Source: a virus. Taken from it: 50,441 bases of DNA. Below, one piece after another: positions 30,147-38,007 of the stretch. The notes beneath the pieces were generated by a model, which had not been told where the DNA came from, did not search any database, and saw nothing but the letters and a program-made list of their open reading frames with translations. Every line of letters starts with the position of its first letter. Positions within the stretch are counted from its first letter, which is position 1. The position numbers and the translations under genes are program-made. The stretch covers positions 1 to 50,441 of IMG/VR virus record IMGVR_UViG_3300042540_000801. One strand, written 5' to 3'.

Positions 30147-31319
30147 TCAGACAACTCCCAGAATAGAGGAACCGTTGATGCCTAACTGCGCTCGGTAAAA
30201 GGTGAACGTGCCATTTGTGATGCTATTTGTGAGTCCGGCGGTAGCCATCACAGGATCGCCATAGATTGTGAGACCGTTGCTGAACGAGCCGCCAGAAGGA
30301 ATGTACGACCGGTCGTAGAACGCGGCGCTGCCCGAGACGGTGCCGCCAGTGAAGTACGAGTTGTCGTGGAACGTCGCTTCGCCGTTGAAGGTGCCGTAGC
30401 CTTGAGAGTAGTCGTAGAACGTCGCGTTGCCATTGACGGTGGCGCTGTTTTGCGAGTAGTCATTGAATGTCGCGCTGTTAGTGACGGTGCCGCTGTACTC
30501 GTTGGTCGAATACTCATTGAATGTCGCGCTGCCGAGAGTGCCGTTGTTTGTCGCAGTGCCGTAGAATGTGGCGTGGCCGTTGACGGTGCCGGCCGAAAAG
30601 TTGTCAGCATCTATGTAAAACGTGGCGTCGCCGCTGACGGTGCCGTGGTTGCCGGTCGAACCGGTGTTGAACGTCGCGTTGTTATCGACGGTGCCGTAGT
30701 TTTTTGCATCACCGTAGAACGCGGCGATGCCCAAGACGGTGCCGTTGTTGGGGCCGTAGAACGTCGCGCTTCCGCTAACCGTGCCGTTGTTGGCTGAATT
30801 GCTGCCGTTGAACGTCGCGTTGCCAGTGACGGTGCCGGAGACGCTGTTGACCGAACCTTCGTTGAACGTCGCGTTGCCACTGACGGTGCCGTCGTTTTGC
30901 GAGACGACGTTGAACGTCGCGTTGCCACTGACGGTGCCGTCGTTTTGCCAGTTGCCGTTGAACTCCGCGTCTCCGGTGACGGTGCCGTAGTTGATCCCGT
31001 TGCCGTCAACAAAATTGGCCCGCCCGGTATATGTCAGCGTCCTTCCTGCGGCGAGATATCCCCTAACGAACTCCACAGCGCCGGTGCCGGTGACCGTGAT
31101 GTCCAGGTCGATATTCGTTTGATTCACGGTCAGATTGGCTACTGTTGGCTGCGCCCCGCTGTTGGTGCATTCAAGGCCGTAAATGCGAACGCTGTCGCTG
31201 CTCGTCGGCAGCGCTGCGGCAGCGTTTCGCGGATCGGCTTCGGGCGGGTCTGTCCACCAGTTGCCCAGAGTTTGCCAATCGGAGTCGCCGCCGCTGTTGT
31301 CAAAATAGAGAGTTGCCAT
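30147..31319 (-). CDS. Repeat-rich fibre protein (beta-solenoid type)
   Basis: A 390-aa protein. After a 100-residue N-terminal part (YFDNSGGDSDWQTLGNWW), more than a dozen copies of a roughly 20-residue unit follow, of the form NDGTVSGNATFN with a variable 6-8 residue loop. The regular Gly-Thr-Val and Ala-Thr-Phe steps suggest a beta-solenoid. The coding repeats are also near-identical at the DNA level in places (30840-30960), so unit number could vary. It lies next to a second fibre-type gene and has a lower GC content than its neighbours, both common for host-recognition proteins. Confidence 0.75.
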   Translation of the reverse strand: MATLYFDNSGGDSDWQTLGNWWTDPPEADPRNAAAALPTSSDSVRIYGLECTNSGAQPTVANLTVNQTNIDLDITVTGTGAVEFVRGYLAAGRTLTYTGRANFVDGNGINYGTVTGDAEFNGNWQNDGTVSGNATFNVVSQNDGTVSGNATFNEGSVNSVSGTVTGNATFNGSNSANNGTVSGSATFYGPNNGTVLGIAAFYGDAKNYGTVDNNATFNTGSTGNHGTVSGDATFYIDADNFSAGTVNGHATFYGTATNNGTLGSATFNEYSTNEYSGTVTNSATFNDYSQNSATVNGNATFYDYSQGYGTFNGEATFHDNSYFTGGTVSGSAAFYDRSYIPSGGSFSNGLTIYGDPVMATAGLTNSITNGTFTFYRAQLGINGSSILGVV

Positions 31320-31320
31320 G

Positions 31321-32067
31321 TTAGTACCCCATCACAAAGGCGATGATGTCCCACTTGTCCCGTCCCGCGTGATACGTCGCAGCCAGAACGTCCATCTTGT
31401 TTGCCGTCGTCGAGAACGGCAGCGGCGATGTGGCCGACGAGGGGATGACGAACTTGTTGCCCAGCGTCACCGTCCGACTGCCGGTGGCATCCTGCGTGAT
31501 CCGCCAGCGGATCGTCTTGCCATCGACGGGGTTCGTCGGATTGGCGAGCGTGACGTTGCCGGTGAGCGTGAGGTCGAAGATTTCGCCAGCCGATGCGTCG
31601 GTGGTGACGGTGGCGGCGTAGGTGAGAGCAACGATCTTCGGCAGCACACCCGCATGGAACTGGATCGGGGAGTCAACGTGAATCGTCTGCGTTAGGTTGT
31701 TGTAGACGTTCTTCAGCCGCCCGCCCTGCCAGTTGAGCTCGTAGCCGACCGCGCAGATGAGCGACAAACCGTTCGCTCCCCCTGTCGCGTTGTCGAACGA
31801 GCCGACAACGACCTGCGTGTAGTTCGGCAGCGTGATGCTGTTGAACGTCACGCTGTCGGTCGTGTTGAGGCTTTGGTCGTACGAAGAGCCGCCGCCCGAG
31901 ACAGGTACCGGGGTGCCGCTGGCATCGGCGATATAGAGCGTGGCGTCCGCGATGTTGACCGCGATCTCTCCGGGCTGCAGCTCGCCTTGCACCGGTGGCT
32001 CGCCCGAGGCGAAGGTCGAGGACGGGCGAACGCGGTCCTTGGTCGTGCGGCCAGAACGGTATGCCAT
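31321..32067 (-). CDS. Fibre or virion decoration protein
   Basis: A 248-aa protein. The start shows GELQPGEIAVNIADATLYIADASG (positions 29-52), a short module found at the base of many phage fibres. The rest is beta-rich (DSVTFNSITLP, LTLTGNVTLANP, SRTVTLGNKFVIP). AGGAG precedes the ATG. It is followed at once by the repeat-fibre gene, so both are probably parts of the host-contact apparatus. The target receptor is unknown. Confidence 0.75.
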   Translation of the reverse strand: MAYRSGRTTKDRVRPSSTFASGEPPVQGELQPGEIAVNIADATLYIADASGTPVPVSGGGSSYDQSLNTTDSVTFNSITLPNYTQVVVGSFDNATGGANGLSLICAVGYELNWQGGRLKNVYNNLTQTIHVDSPIQFHAGVLPKIVALTYAATVTTDASAGEIFDLTLTGNVTLANPTNPVDGKTIRWRITQDATGSRTVTLGNKFVIPSSATSPLPFSTTANKMDVLAATYHAGRDKWDIIAFVMGY

Positions 32068-32109
32068 GCGTGTCTCCTGCTGTTGATTGTGCGAGCGAGG
32101 TGAAGAGGG

Positions 32110-32421
32110 TCAACGAACGCGATGGGGCGGTGATTCCGGAGGACAGTTGCCGGTCGGGCAGGCCGGCTTGCCAGCCGCGCCGCAGGGGCACTTCGTGCGG
32201 TGGCCGTCAGGCTGGACGATCCACCCGGAGCCGTTGCACTGGCGGCACTTCTCGTCGGGCTTAGGGGGAGCCGGCGGGCCAGGCTGCGGCGCGGCGTCGA
32301 CGGCCAGGCTCGAGCGGGCGAGGGTGAGCGAGGCGGATGCGGTGGCCGCAGCCTGATCGACGTCCCGCGGGTCGCTCGAGAGCCAGGTCAGGAACCAAAG
32401 CAGCCAGTTCCAGAGCTTCAT
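32110..32421 (-). CDS. Membrane-anchored zinc-knuckle protein
   Basis: A 103-aa protein. Residues 1-14 (KLWNWLLWFLTWL) form a short hydrophobic anchor or signal, and the C-terminal half has CRQCNGSGWIVQPDGH, then CPCG and CPTGNC, a DnaJ-type zinc pattern. A CxxCxGxG site and the Pro-rich linker point to a secreted or periplasmic protein. It is the last gene of the membrane/protease cluster. Function unknown. Confidence 0.65.
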   Translation of the reverse strand: MKLWNWLLWFLTWLSSDPRDVDQAAATASASLTLARSSLAVDAAPQPGPPAPPKPDEKCRQCNGSGWIVQPDGHRTKCPCGAAGKPACPTGNCPPESPPHRVR

Positions 32422-32422
32422 C

Positions 32423-32683
32423 TCACCACCCCATTCCGTGGTTGACCATGATGTTGCCGGAGTCGTCGACGTGGTGCGAGTGGACGGCCAGGCGGTCGGC
32501 GGATGCCGGTGGCGGCTCGGCGACCAGCGCGACCCAGAGGAAGGTCTTGGCGGCCTTGGCGATCCACCGCAGCACGGGGCGGTCCGGCGGGGAGAGCGGC
32601 GTGCGGTGCGAGTCCCCGGCCAGCCAGTAGCCGAGGGCGATGCAGATGGCGGCGGCGAGGACTGTGCTGCGTTCAATCTTCAT
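32423..32683 (-). CDS. Small two-helix membrane protein, lysis candidate
   Basis: An 86-aa protein with hydrophobic segments at 7-25 (TVLAAAICIALGYWLAG) and about 48-57 (TFLWVALVA), and a His-rich tail (HSHHVDDSGN). Its start overlaps the end of the protease gene by 11 bases. Holins and spanins are often this size and sit next to the lysin, but a specific role cannot be read from sequence. Confidence 0.6.
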   Translation of the reverse strand: MKIERSTVLAAAICIALGYWLAGDSHRTPLSPPDRPVLRWIAKAAKTFLWVALVAEPPPASADRLAVHSHHVDDSGNIMVNHGMGW

Positions 32684-33758
32684 GGGATGCCCTGACGCTG
32701 GACGCTGGAGGAACCGGGGAAAGCCAGTTGCCGTTGTGGAGGTCGCGCCAGCCGAAGCCGGCGACCGAGCCGACCGCGAACGAATCACGCTGGGCGAGCA
32801 TCCGCTCGACCACCGGCCGCGTGACCCAGAAGCTGCCCGAGGGCTGATCGGCTGGGAACTTGCCGACGTACTTGATCCATGAATCCCCCCAGCTATTGAG
32901 GCACAGCAGGCCGTCGCTGGGCGAGCCGTTCTTCTGGTAGCGGACCGCGACGAAGCACATCTCATGCGCCCATTGGCCCGAGGCGGCCGCGAAGCCGTGC
33001 TGATCGGTGACGCTGGCGAAGCCTTGCATGCTCGCCACGGTGACGGGAAAACCGGCTTCGATGGCGGCGGAGGCTTCAGCCCAGGTCGTGACGAGCGCGA
33101 CGTGCTGAGCCGGGTGTTTGCTGGCGATGGCGTCGAGGCGGCCGCCGTCGCCCTGACCACCGCAGCCGTAGGCGCCCCAGTTCTTGGCCCGCTGTGCGGA
33201 GTAGTGCCGGAGGTCGTGACCGCCGACTTGCTCGCGGTAGACCACGCCCCACTCGCGGACGAACTTGGCGGCGGCCGCGCCGAACGAACCATCGGACCAG
33301 CCGCCGACCGGAGAAGTCCCATCCCCGCCGCGGCCGCGGGCTTCGACACGCGAGCCACCGTAGATGGCTTCGGTGCTGGGGATGAGCGGCGGCTCGGCCA
33401 GGCGGCCCGTCTCCCAGTCGATGGCCTGGGCGATCCAGATTCCGTGCATCCATCCCCATGCCACGCAGTCGCCGATCCCCTGCCGGCCGCAGACCCACGG
33501 CGCGTTGTAGCGTCGCTGGTGCGCCTTGGCGGCGGCCCGGTAGAGGAAGGTGTCGATGCCCTTGGCCTCGCGGATCGTTTCGGCCCCGGCCTGGGCGAAG
33601 GTCGGCTTGGGGAGATCGCTGAGGAACCGCTCGACGGCGGTGGCGTCGGGCGTGTAGCCGAAGTTGGCCTCGGGGCGTGACGCCCTGCGGCCGAACGCCA
33701 GGGCGACGGCCAGCGTCAGGAGCAGCGCGGCGGCGAGGAGTTGCCAGCGGGACTTCAT
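32673..33758 (-). CDS. Membrane-anchored papain-like cysteine protease
   Basis: A 361-aa protein. Residues 5-22 form a membrane anchor or signal (WQLLAAALLLTLAVALAF). The rest has the C1A protease triad in order: Cys in QGIGDCVAWGW, His in QWAHEMCFVAVRY and Asn in LNSWGDSW. Phage relatives of this type exist (recalled from planctomycete-linked phages), but their substrate is unknown. It lies in a cluster of small membrane proteins, and no lysozyme, amidase or transglycosylase is visible in the genome, so it is the best lysin candidate. A virion or entry protease is the alternative. ATGA overlap at its start. Confidence 0.85.
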   Translation of the reverse strand: MKSRWQLLAAALLLTLAVALAFGRRASRPEANFGYTPDATAVERFLSDLPKPTFAQAGAETIREAKGIDTFLYRAAAKAHQRRYNAPWVCGRQGIGDCVAWGWMHGIWIAQAIDWETGRLAEPPLIPSTEAIYGGSRVEARGRGGDGTSPVGGWSDGSFGAAAAKFVREWGVVYREQVGGHDLRHYSAQRAKNWGAYGCGGQGDGGRLDAIASKHPAQHVALVTTWAEASAAIEAGFPVTVASMQGFASVTDQHGFAAASGQWAHEMCFVAVRYQKNGSPSDGLLCLNSWGDSWIKYVGKFPADQPSGSFWVTRPVVERMLAQRDSFAVGSVAGFGWRDLHNGNWLSPVPPASSVRASHED

Positions 33759-34300
33759 CGGGCCGCAGCCTCCGCGGCCTTGGCGACGTCACGGTAGGCG
33801 GCGACCCAGCGGCCACGGGTCTCCGGGGTAAGAGGCCCGCCCGAGGTGCCGGCGGCGGCGTTGAGGAATTGCTCGATCGCCTGCCTCGCGCGGGGGTGCT
33901 TGTCTCCGAGGCTCTGTCCCGAGCAGGCCAGCATCCGGGTGCGGATGCGGAGCTCGTCGAAGGCCACGCCGGTCTTGATGAACGGCTCGGCCTGCTGCCC
34001 GTCCCACGCGAGCTCGCGGGCCAGTTCCCGGCAGATGGCCGCGGTGAGCAGGGCGTCGGCCGAGGCTTCGGCCCCGACGAAGGTGCCGCGGAGGTCGAGG
34101 GCTTCCGGGGCAGGAGGAGGAGCGGGAGGAGCCGGCTCTGCGGACTGGCCACGGTAGGACAGCAGCGCGGCCACGATGATGAAGGCCGCGATGTAGTGAT
34201 GCCGCTCGAGCCGGGAGGGGTCGAGGCCGGCGGCGTGTTCCTTGATCCATGGCCACGCGAGGGCCGTGGCGGCGGCGACGATGAGGACGATGGTGGTCAT
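33755..34300 (-). CDS. Two-helix membrane protein before the protease
   Basis: A 181-aa protein with membrane helices at about 3-19 (TIVLIVAAATALAWPWI) and 37-52 (YIAAFIIVAALLSYRG), a Pro-rich linker, and a soluble C-terminal domain of about 110 residues (LLTAAICRELARELAW, RMLACSGQSLGDKH, RGRWVAAYRDVAKAAE). It is coupled to the protease gene and the preceding membrane gene by ATGA on both sides. A holin or signal-arrest partner of the protease is possible; the soluble domain is unlike classic holins. Confidence 0.65.
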   Translation of the reverse strand: MTTIVLIVAAATALAWPWIKEHAAGLDPSRLERHHYIAAFIIVAALLSYRGQSAEPAPPAPPPAPEALDLRGTFVGAEASADALLTAAICRELARELAWDGQQAEPFIKTGVAFDELRIRTRMLACSGQSLGDKHPRARQAIEQFLNAAAGTSGGPLTPETRGRWVAAYRDVAKAAEAAAR

Positions 34301-34677
34301 GCGGGCGAGGCCTGTCGGGTGAGTGGCAAGAGCGATTCGATGGCCCCGCTGGCGATGGCCAGGACAAGGGTGCGGACGGATGGCCGAATGAGGATCCAGA
34401 GCGGCCATGCGTAAGGCGGGATCGCCTTGTCGGCGACCGCGTCGAAGAGCGCCGCCGCGGCTTCGAGGACGATGGCCTTCCGCTCGGCGCCCGGGATGTC
34501 GAGCATGTCGGCGAGCCTGACGGCGAGCCGCAGCAATGAGATGAGGAGCTCGCCGAACTCCTGCCAGGTGATGCCGCCGGCCGCTGCCGACTTGGCGGTC
34601 TCGATGTAGGCGCGGATGGCCCCGGCGATCTCGGTGAAGTGACTGGCAACGGTGGTCGGGGCGAGCGTGTCCATCAT
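34297..34677 (-). CDS. Amphipathic helical protein, possible holin-like
   Basis: A 126-aa, nearly all-helical protein with a hydrophobic C-terminal stretch (YAWPLWILIRPSVRTLVLAIASGAIESLL). The N-terminal half is amphipathic (ITWQEFGELLISLLRLAVRLADML). CCGGAG precedes a double ATG at 34677. It is the first gene of the membrane/protease cluster; membrane association is inferred, and the role is unknown. Confidence 0.6.
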   Translation of the reverse strand: MMDTLAPTTVASHFTEIAGAIRAYIETAKSAAAGGITWQEFGELLISLLRLAVRLADMLDIPGAERKAIVLEAAAALFDAVADKAIPPYAWPLWILIRPSVRTLVLAIASGAIESLLPLTRQASPA

Positions 34678-34734
34678 GGGGCTCCGGGGGGTGCAATTCA
34701 CGCTATCAGCGGACGGGGGGTGCCTTTGAGTGGT

Positions 34735-35115
34735 TCAGCCGCGGCTTTCGGCCCGGGCGATGAAGTCGTCGAGCGAACTTGGCTCCGGGGTGTCCGGCGG
34801 CGAGGAGAGAGTGACGGGCCGCATCTGGAAAAGCCGCGGCTTCACGACCCGCCGGTCGAGCTCGGTGGCCGCGTCCCAGGTGGCACGGATGGCCGCGGCC
34901 CGCTCGGCGATCTCGGCAGGGGTCGGATCTTTCTGCCGGAGCGGCTTCTTGATGTGCTTCCGGTCGCGACGCAGCGGGAGCGCCCACAGGTCGCGGAGCC
35001 GCACGACCTGATCTTTCGTGATGGTCCAACGGATGCAGAGGTCGGCGACTGGGATGTGGGCACACCAGTCAGCCCGAAACTCCTGCATCGAGATGGTTGC
35101 CGTGTTGCCTGCCAT
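34735..35115 (-). CDS. Small DNA-binding-type protein with DPTPAEIAERAAAIRATW box
   Basis: A 126-aa protein. Residues 17-45 (AHIPVADLCIRWTITKDQVV, then RLRDLWAL) look like a helix-turn-helix, followed by a basic stretch (RRDRKHIKKPLRQK) and the box DPTPAEIAERAAAIRATW. That 18-residue box is repeated exactly in the gene at 36064-36345, and the DNA underneath is nearly identical. The two genes flank the glycosyltransferase. It overlaps the end of that gene by 47 bases. Probably a regulator; its target is unknown. Confidence 0.7.
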   Translation of the reverse strand: MAGNTATISMQEFRADWCAHIPVADLCIRWTITKDQVVRLRDLWALPLRRDRKHIKKPLRQKDPTPAEIAERAAAIRATWDAATELDRRVVKPRLFQMRPVTLSSPPDTPEPSSLDDFIARAESRG

Positions 35116-36061
35116 CCGTGGCCGCCCCTTGGGGGATCCAGTTCATGACGAGCCGCTGCCCGGGGTTGAGGTACATGCTCATCCCGGTCTTGTCGTAGAT
35201 GCTGCGGTGAAAGTTGACGTGCTCGCAGTCGCCACCCGAGTAGGTTCCGGCGAAGAACGCTTCCGGCTGGTAGATCGCCATGCCGCCGAAGGCCGAGCAG
35301 CATCTGACTGGCTCGCTGCCGACGGGAGGAAACCAGCCGTGAAACCACCCCATGTCGTGCTGTTCTGTCCAGTGATTGAGGCGGAACGCCCAGGCGTCGT
35401 AGTGGATGGTGATCTTGCCGCTGGGATCGAGGTCGGACGGGTATTCGATGGTCGACACGCTGGCCAGGCCGGCCGCGTCCGCGAGCCTGTTCATCCAGGC
35501 CAGGCCGCTCATGACGCCGTGAGCGGACCATCCGCCCCAGGTGTCGAGGTCGATGACGATGATGCGGTGGCGACGGTCGCCGGCCGGCCGGTGGCTCCGC
35601 GCCCATTCCAGGCAGGCTTGCCGGTATTCGGCGAGGGCGTCGGTGCGGCGCTTCGACTTCTCCGTGGACAACTGCGGGCGGTTGTGCGTGGAGCACTGGT
35701 GTTCGACCTGCGGGCACCGCTCGCTCCAGGCCTGCAGTTCGCGCTGCGTCCCGTCGGTGCTGTCGTTTTCGTAGACGAAGGCCCGCCAGGAGCGGAACTG
35801 GTTGCCCAAGTATTCAATGCGGGCGGTGTTGATCGTGAGCCACGGCATCGTGTTGCGTGCCAGGCCGAGGATGGTGACGTCGGTATCCCTGGCGATCTCC
35901 TCGCCATCGAGGACCGCTTCCCAGTAGGCCGGGGCGCACTCGCGCGACGTGGCCGGGAGCAGGAGGTCAGGGGACCGCTTGACGACGTCTTGGTAGGTCA
36001 CCGTGTCGCGGTCGGTGGTTGTCATGGTGTCCGTGCTGCTGGGAGTTGTGCCAGCCGCCAT
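35069..36061 (-). CDS. Glycosyltransferase-like protein (CAP59-type)
   Basis: A 330-aa protein. Residues 60-115 (DVTILGLARNTMPWL, then FVYENDSTDGTQREL) match the N-terminal nucleotide-sugar fold of the CAP59/mannosyltransferase group. IIVIDLDTWGG (near 180) carries a DxD metal site, and RCCSAFGGMAIYQP followed by CEHVNFHRSI is typical of the acceptor side. It would add a sugar to a host or phage surface component. It lies between two related small regulators, in an island that looks exchanged as a unit. Confidence 0.8.
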   Translation of the reverse strand: MAAGTTPSSTDTMTTTDRDTVTYQDVVKRSPDLLLPATSRECAPAYWEAVLDGEEIARDTDVTILGLARNTMPWLTINTARIEYLGNQFRSWRAFVYENDSTDGTQRELQAWSERCPQVEHQCSTHNRPQLSTEKSKRRTDALAEYRQACLEWARSHRPAGDRRHRIIVIDLDTWGGWSAHGVMSGLAWMNRLADAAGLASVSTIEYPSDLDPSGKITIHYDAWAFRLNHWTEQHDMGWFHGWFPPVGSEPVRCCSAFGGMAIYQPEAFFAGTYSGGDCEHVNFHRSIYDKTGMSMYLNPGQRLVMNWIPQGAATDGRQHGNHLDAGVSG

Positions 36062-36063
36062 CG

Positions 36064-36345
36064 TCAAGGGCGTGTCAAGCGAAACCGCTCCGGCCCCCAG
36101 GTGGCGCGGATGGCTGCGGCCCGCTCGGCGATCTCGGCAGGGGTCGGGTCGTTGGCCTGGCGCTCGAGCGCGTCGGCCCGTGGCTTGTGGCGCGGCGGCC
36201 GCCGCTTGAGGCCGTGCCGCTTGACGGCCGCCGTGAACGCCGACGGCGTGCACCCGAGGATGGCGGGGAGGTCGGAGCGACGGAGCGTATGGTCGTGCCA
36301 GATGCGGAAGAGCTTGGGGACGTCGATGCCATCGTCGTGCTGCAT
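36064..36345 (-). CDS. Small helix-turn-helix-type protein sharing the DPTPAEIAERAAAIRATW box
   Basis: A 93-aa protein. Residues 9-42 (VPKLFRIWHDHTLRRSDLPA, then ILGCTPSAFTAAVKRHG) form a good helix-turn-helix with a recognition helix in AFTAAVKRH. A basic arm (KRRPPRHKPRAD) leads to the shared box. AGGA precedes the ATG. Its relative at 34735-35115 lies on the other side of the glycosyltransferase gene. Confidence 0.75.
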   Translation of the reverse strand: MQHDDGIDVPKLFRIWHDHTLRRSDLPAILGCTPSAFTAAVKRHGLKRRPPRHKPRADALERQANDPTPAEIAERAAAIRATWGPERFRLTRP

Positions 36346-36396
36346 GGAGGTTCCTGTCCTGTCTGGGTGCGGAGCGAGGTGGCCATGCCTGAGCGA

Positions 36397-36419
36397 GCCC
36401 GCCCCGAGTCGAGGCGGGC
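36397..36419 (-). terminator. GC-rich hairpin between operon segments
   Basis: GCCCGCC and GGCGGGC form a 7-bp stem with a 9-base loop in the 95-base gap after the secreted-protein gene. There is no T-run; it may be a weak terminator or an mRNA-end structure. Confidence 0.5.
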
Positions 36420-36440
36420 CCGCCAGGCGATGGTGCTGGG

Positions 36441-36719
36441 TCACCGGTAGCGGATGACCGCGAACCACTGGCGACGGGCCGGCGAGTAGGCGACGCCTTC
36501 CTCGACGATGACCCGCTTGCCGAAGAAGCAGCAGTTCCGCCGCGCGGATTCGGGGGTGGAGCCGCAGCCGATCCCCTCGTACTGGCCGCACCCGGAGTGC
36601 ACGAGCACGCCGCGACGGGCGATGATCGTGGCGTGATCCTGGGCCGTGACCACGACAGTCGGGGCGGCTTCAACCGTGAAGCAGGCCAGGGCGACAAGGC
36701 AGGCGAGAAGCAAACGCAT
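36441..36719 (-). CDS. Secreted small Cys-rich protein
   Basis: A 92-aa protein with a signal peptide at 1-19 (RLLLACLVALACFTVEAA) and a mature part holding SGCGQYEGIGCGS, RRNCCFFGKR and FAVIRYR. The four to five cysteines suggest disulfides after export. It resembles a small family seen in some marine and planctomycete-linked phages (recalled). GGAGG precedes the ATG. It could act outside the cytoplasm, for example in superinfection exclusion; this is a guess from the signal peptide. Confidence 0.7.
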   Translation of the reverse strand: MRLLLACLVALACFTVEAAPTVVVTAQDHATIIARRGVLVHSGCGQYEGIGCGSTPESARRNCCFFGKRVIVEEGVAYSPARRQWFAVIRYR

Positions 36720-36814
36720 GGCAATCCTCCGTGAACTCCCGGTATCCGCCGGGACTCACGCAGGATGGCGAGCGTGTCAAGCGTCCACGCCTACCACTCG
36801 CCGGCTTCGCCGCT

Positions 36815-36849
36815 TTTCGCGGGCCGTTTCACGCCGTTCGGCCGCGAAA
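36815..36849. terminator. Hairpin ending the cargo segment
   Basis: TTTCGCGGGCCG and CGGCCGCGAAA form an 11-bp stem with one bulge. It lies in the 183-base gap between the cargo genes (36.9-38.0 kb) and the secreted-protein gene. The rest of the gap shows nothing coding. Confidence 0.55.
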
Positions 36850-36902
36850 CGCAGGTCGGACCCGGATTAGGCTGCGAACTGGCCGCCTAATTCTGGTTCT
36901 GC

Positions 36903-37142
36903 TCAATCCAATGTGGCCGCGCCGACGTTGACGGAGCGCCCGTGCCATGCCTCGCGCTCGCGCATAGAACAGTTCCACGCAACAAGGCAGGAGGTGAGGT
37001 GCCTTGCAAGGATGAAGTCGGGCGTGCCGCTCTCGTTCTCCATGCTGTGCCTATTGAGAAGGTCGGCAAGTTCTTCTGTGAACCCTTTAGGTGCGCCAGC
37101 AGAACAAGCCGATGCAACAGACCGCTCGTCAGTGTCGCTCAT
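36903..37142 (-). CDS. Cargo gene 3, unknown
   Basis: A 79-aa protein (FTEELADLLNRHSMENESGT, then LTSCLVAWNCSM). It is mildly acidic and helical. GGAGG precedes the ATG. Together with the two genes upstream it has a lower GC content than the rest and its own well-spaced ribosome sites instead of ATGA overlaps, which suggests later acquisition. No family is recognised. Confidence 0.65.
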   Translation of the reverse strand: MSDTDERSVASACSAGAPKGFTEELADLLNRHSMENESGTPDFILARHLTSCLVAWNCSMREREAWHGRSVNVGAATLD

Positions 37143-37188
37143 AGTCGCCGCCTCCTTCGTTCGCGGCCGTTGATCTTCCGTGTTCTGC

Positions 37189-37491
37189 CTACTTCAAAAG
37201 CCGCTCAAGAATCTCCTTGACCTTGTCCAAGTCCTCTTGCTTCTTGCGGTCGCGGCTTTCGGCAAACATCTGGTCAACAATCGCAACGGCTCGCGGTCGA
37301 GCAGCGGTCAGTTCCTCGTCTGTGACGATGCCTTTCTGGAGAAGGGCCACCAGTAGCGTGGCGTGGTTCGTGGCTTGCGCAGCACTCGCGTCGTTTGTTG
37401 ATGCCGCGAGTTCTTTGAACGCTTGAATAATCAACTCTCCAGGCAAGGCAGAACCACGCGATGGAATGGACTGCTCATTCTCGTTCGTCAT
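37189..37491 (-). CDS. Cargo gene 2, helical protein, unknown
   Basis: A 100-aa all-helical protein (PGELIIQAFKELAAS, ATLLVALLQKGIVTDEEL, then a charged coil DRKKQEDLDKVKEILERLLK). The C-terminal heptads suggest a coiled coil. AGGAG precedes the ATG. Codon use is less GC-biased than in neighbouring genes. Function unknown. Confidence 0.7.
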   Translation of the reverse strand: MTNENEQSIPSRGSALPGELIIQAFKELAASTNDASAAQATNHATLLVALLQKGIVTDEELTAARPRAVAIVDQMFAESRDRKKQEDLDKVKEILERLLK

Positions 37492-37530
37492 GGTTGCTCC
37501 TGCGTTCGATGCCGCTGATCGCTGGCGTTC

Positions 37531-37965
37531 TCACTTCAGTCGCTCCAGCAGCGACCAGAGTATTGCGGAGTCTGCGCCAGCAACCCGATACATCGCGCGA
37601 AATATCACCTCCCGCTCCTCGTCGGTGAGCGCGGGGGCAAAATACAACGGTGCGAGCGGCAGTGGTCGGTTGGTTTCGCCAAAAAGGCACTCTCTTGCGA
37701 GACTCATAGCCTCGTCCTTCTGGTGGTCCGCGAATGCCTCATAGACCGACAGATCGCCCGGCGGGCCGGCAGTCACCGCCCACGCCACCGGCTTAGAACC
37801 AGCGGATGCAAGAGACGGCTCGTTTGCGTCTTGTGTGTTGTCAGTGTTCATGTCTCGCCGCTCCTCGCCGGTGAGCCGCAGGCGTGCGATCTCTGACTCC
37901 AGTTGCGCGATCTTGATGCGGTCGGCGGCAATCGCGTGCCGCAGCCATTCGGCGTCGTCAGCCAT
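37531..37965 (-). CDS. Cargo gene 1, coiled coil plus small domain, unknown
   Basis: A 144-aa protein. Residues 3-35 are a coiled coil (WLRHAIAADRIKIAQLESEI), then a polar linker rich in Asn and Asp, a VAWAV strand region near 62-66 and TDEEREVIFRAMYRVAG near 112. The middle resembles short beta segments seen in other phage proteins of unknown role. AGGAGG precedes the ATG. It belongs to the lower-GC patch. Confidence 0.7.
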   Translation of the reverse strand: MADDAEWLRHAIAADRIKIAQLESEIARLRLTGEERRDMNTDNTQDANEPSLASAGSKPVAWAVTAGPPGDLSVYEAFADHQKDEAMSLARECLFGETNRPLPLAPLYFAPALTDEEREVIFRAMYRVAGADSAILWSLLERLK

Positions 37966-38007
37966 TCGTGCCTCCTGCCCACGCGATGCAGCGGACCCGC
38001 GATGCCG

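Noticed and set aside
30400-31000. Regular repeats that look like a CRISPR array
   Set aside because: The units are in frame and encode GTVSGNATF-type protein repeats; spacing varies and no unique spacers or cas genes exist.
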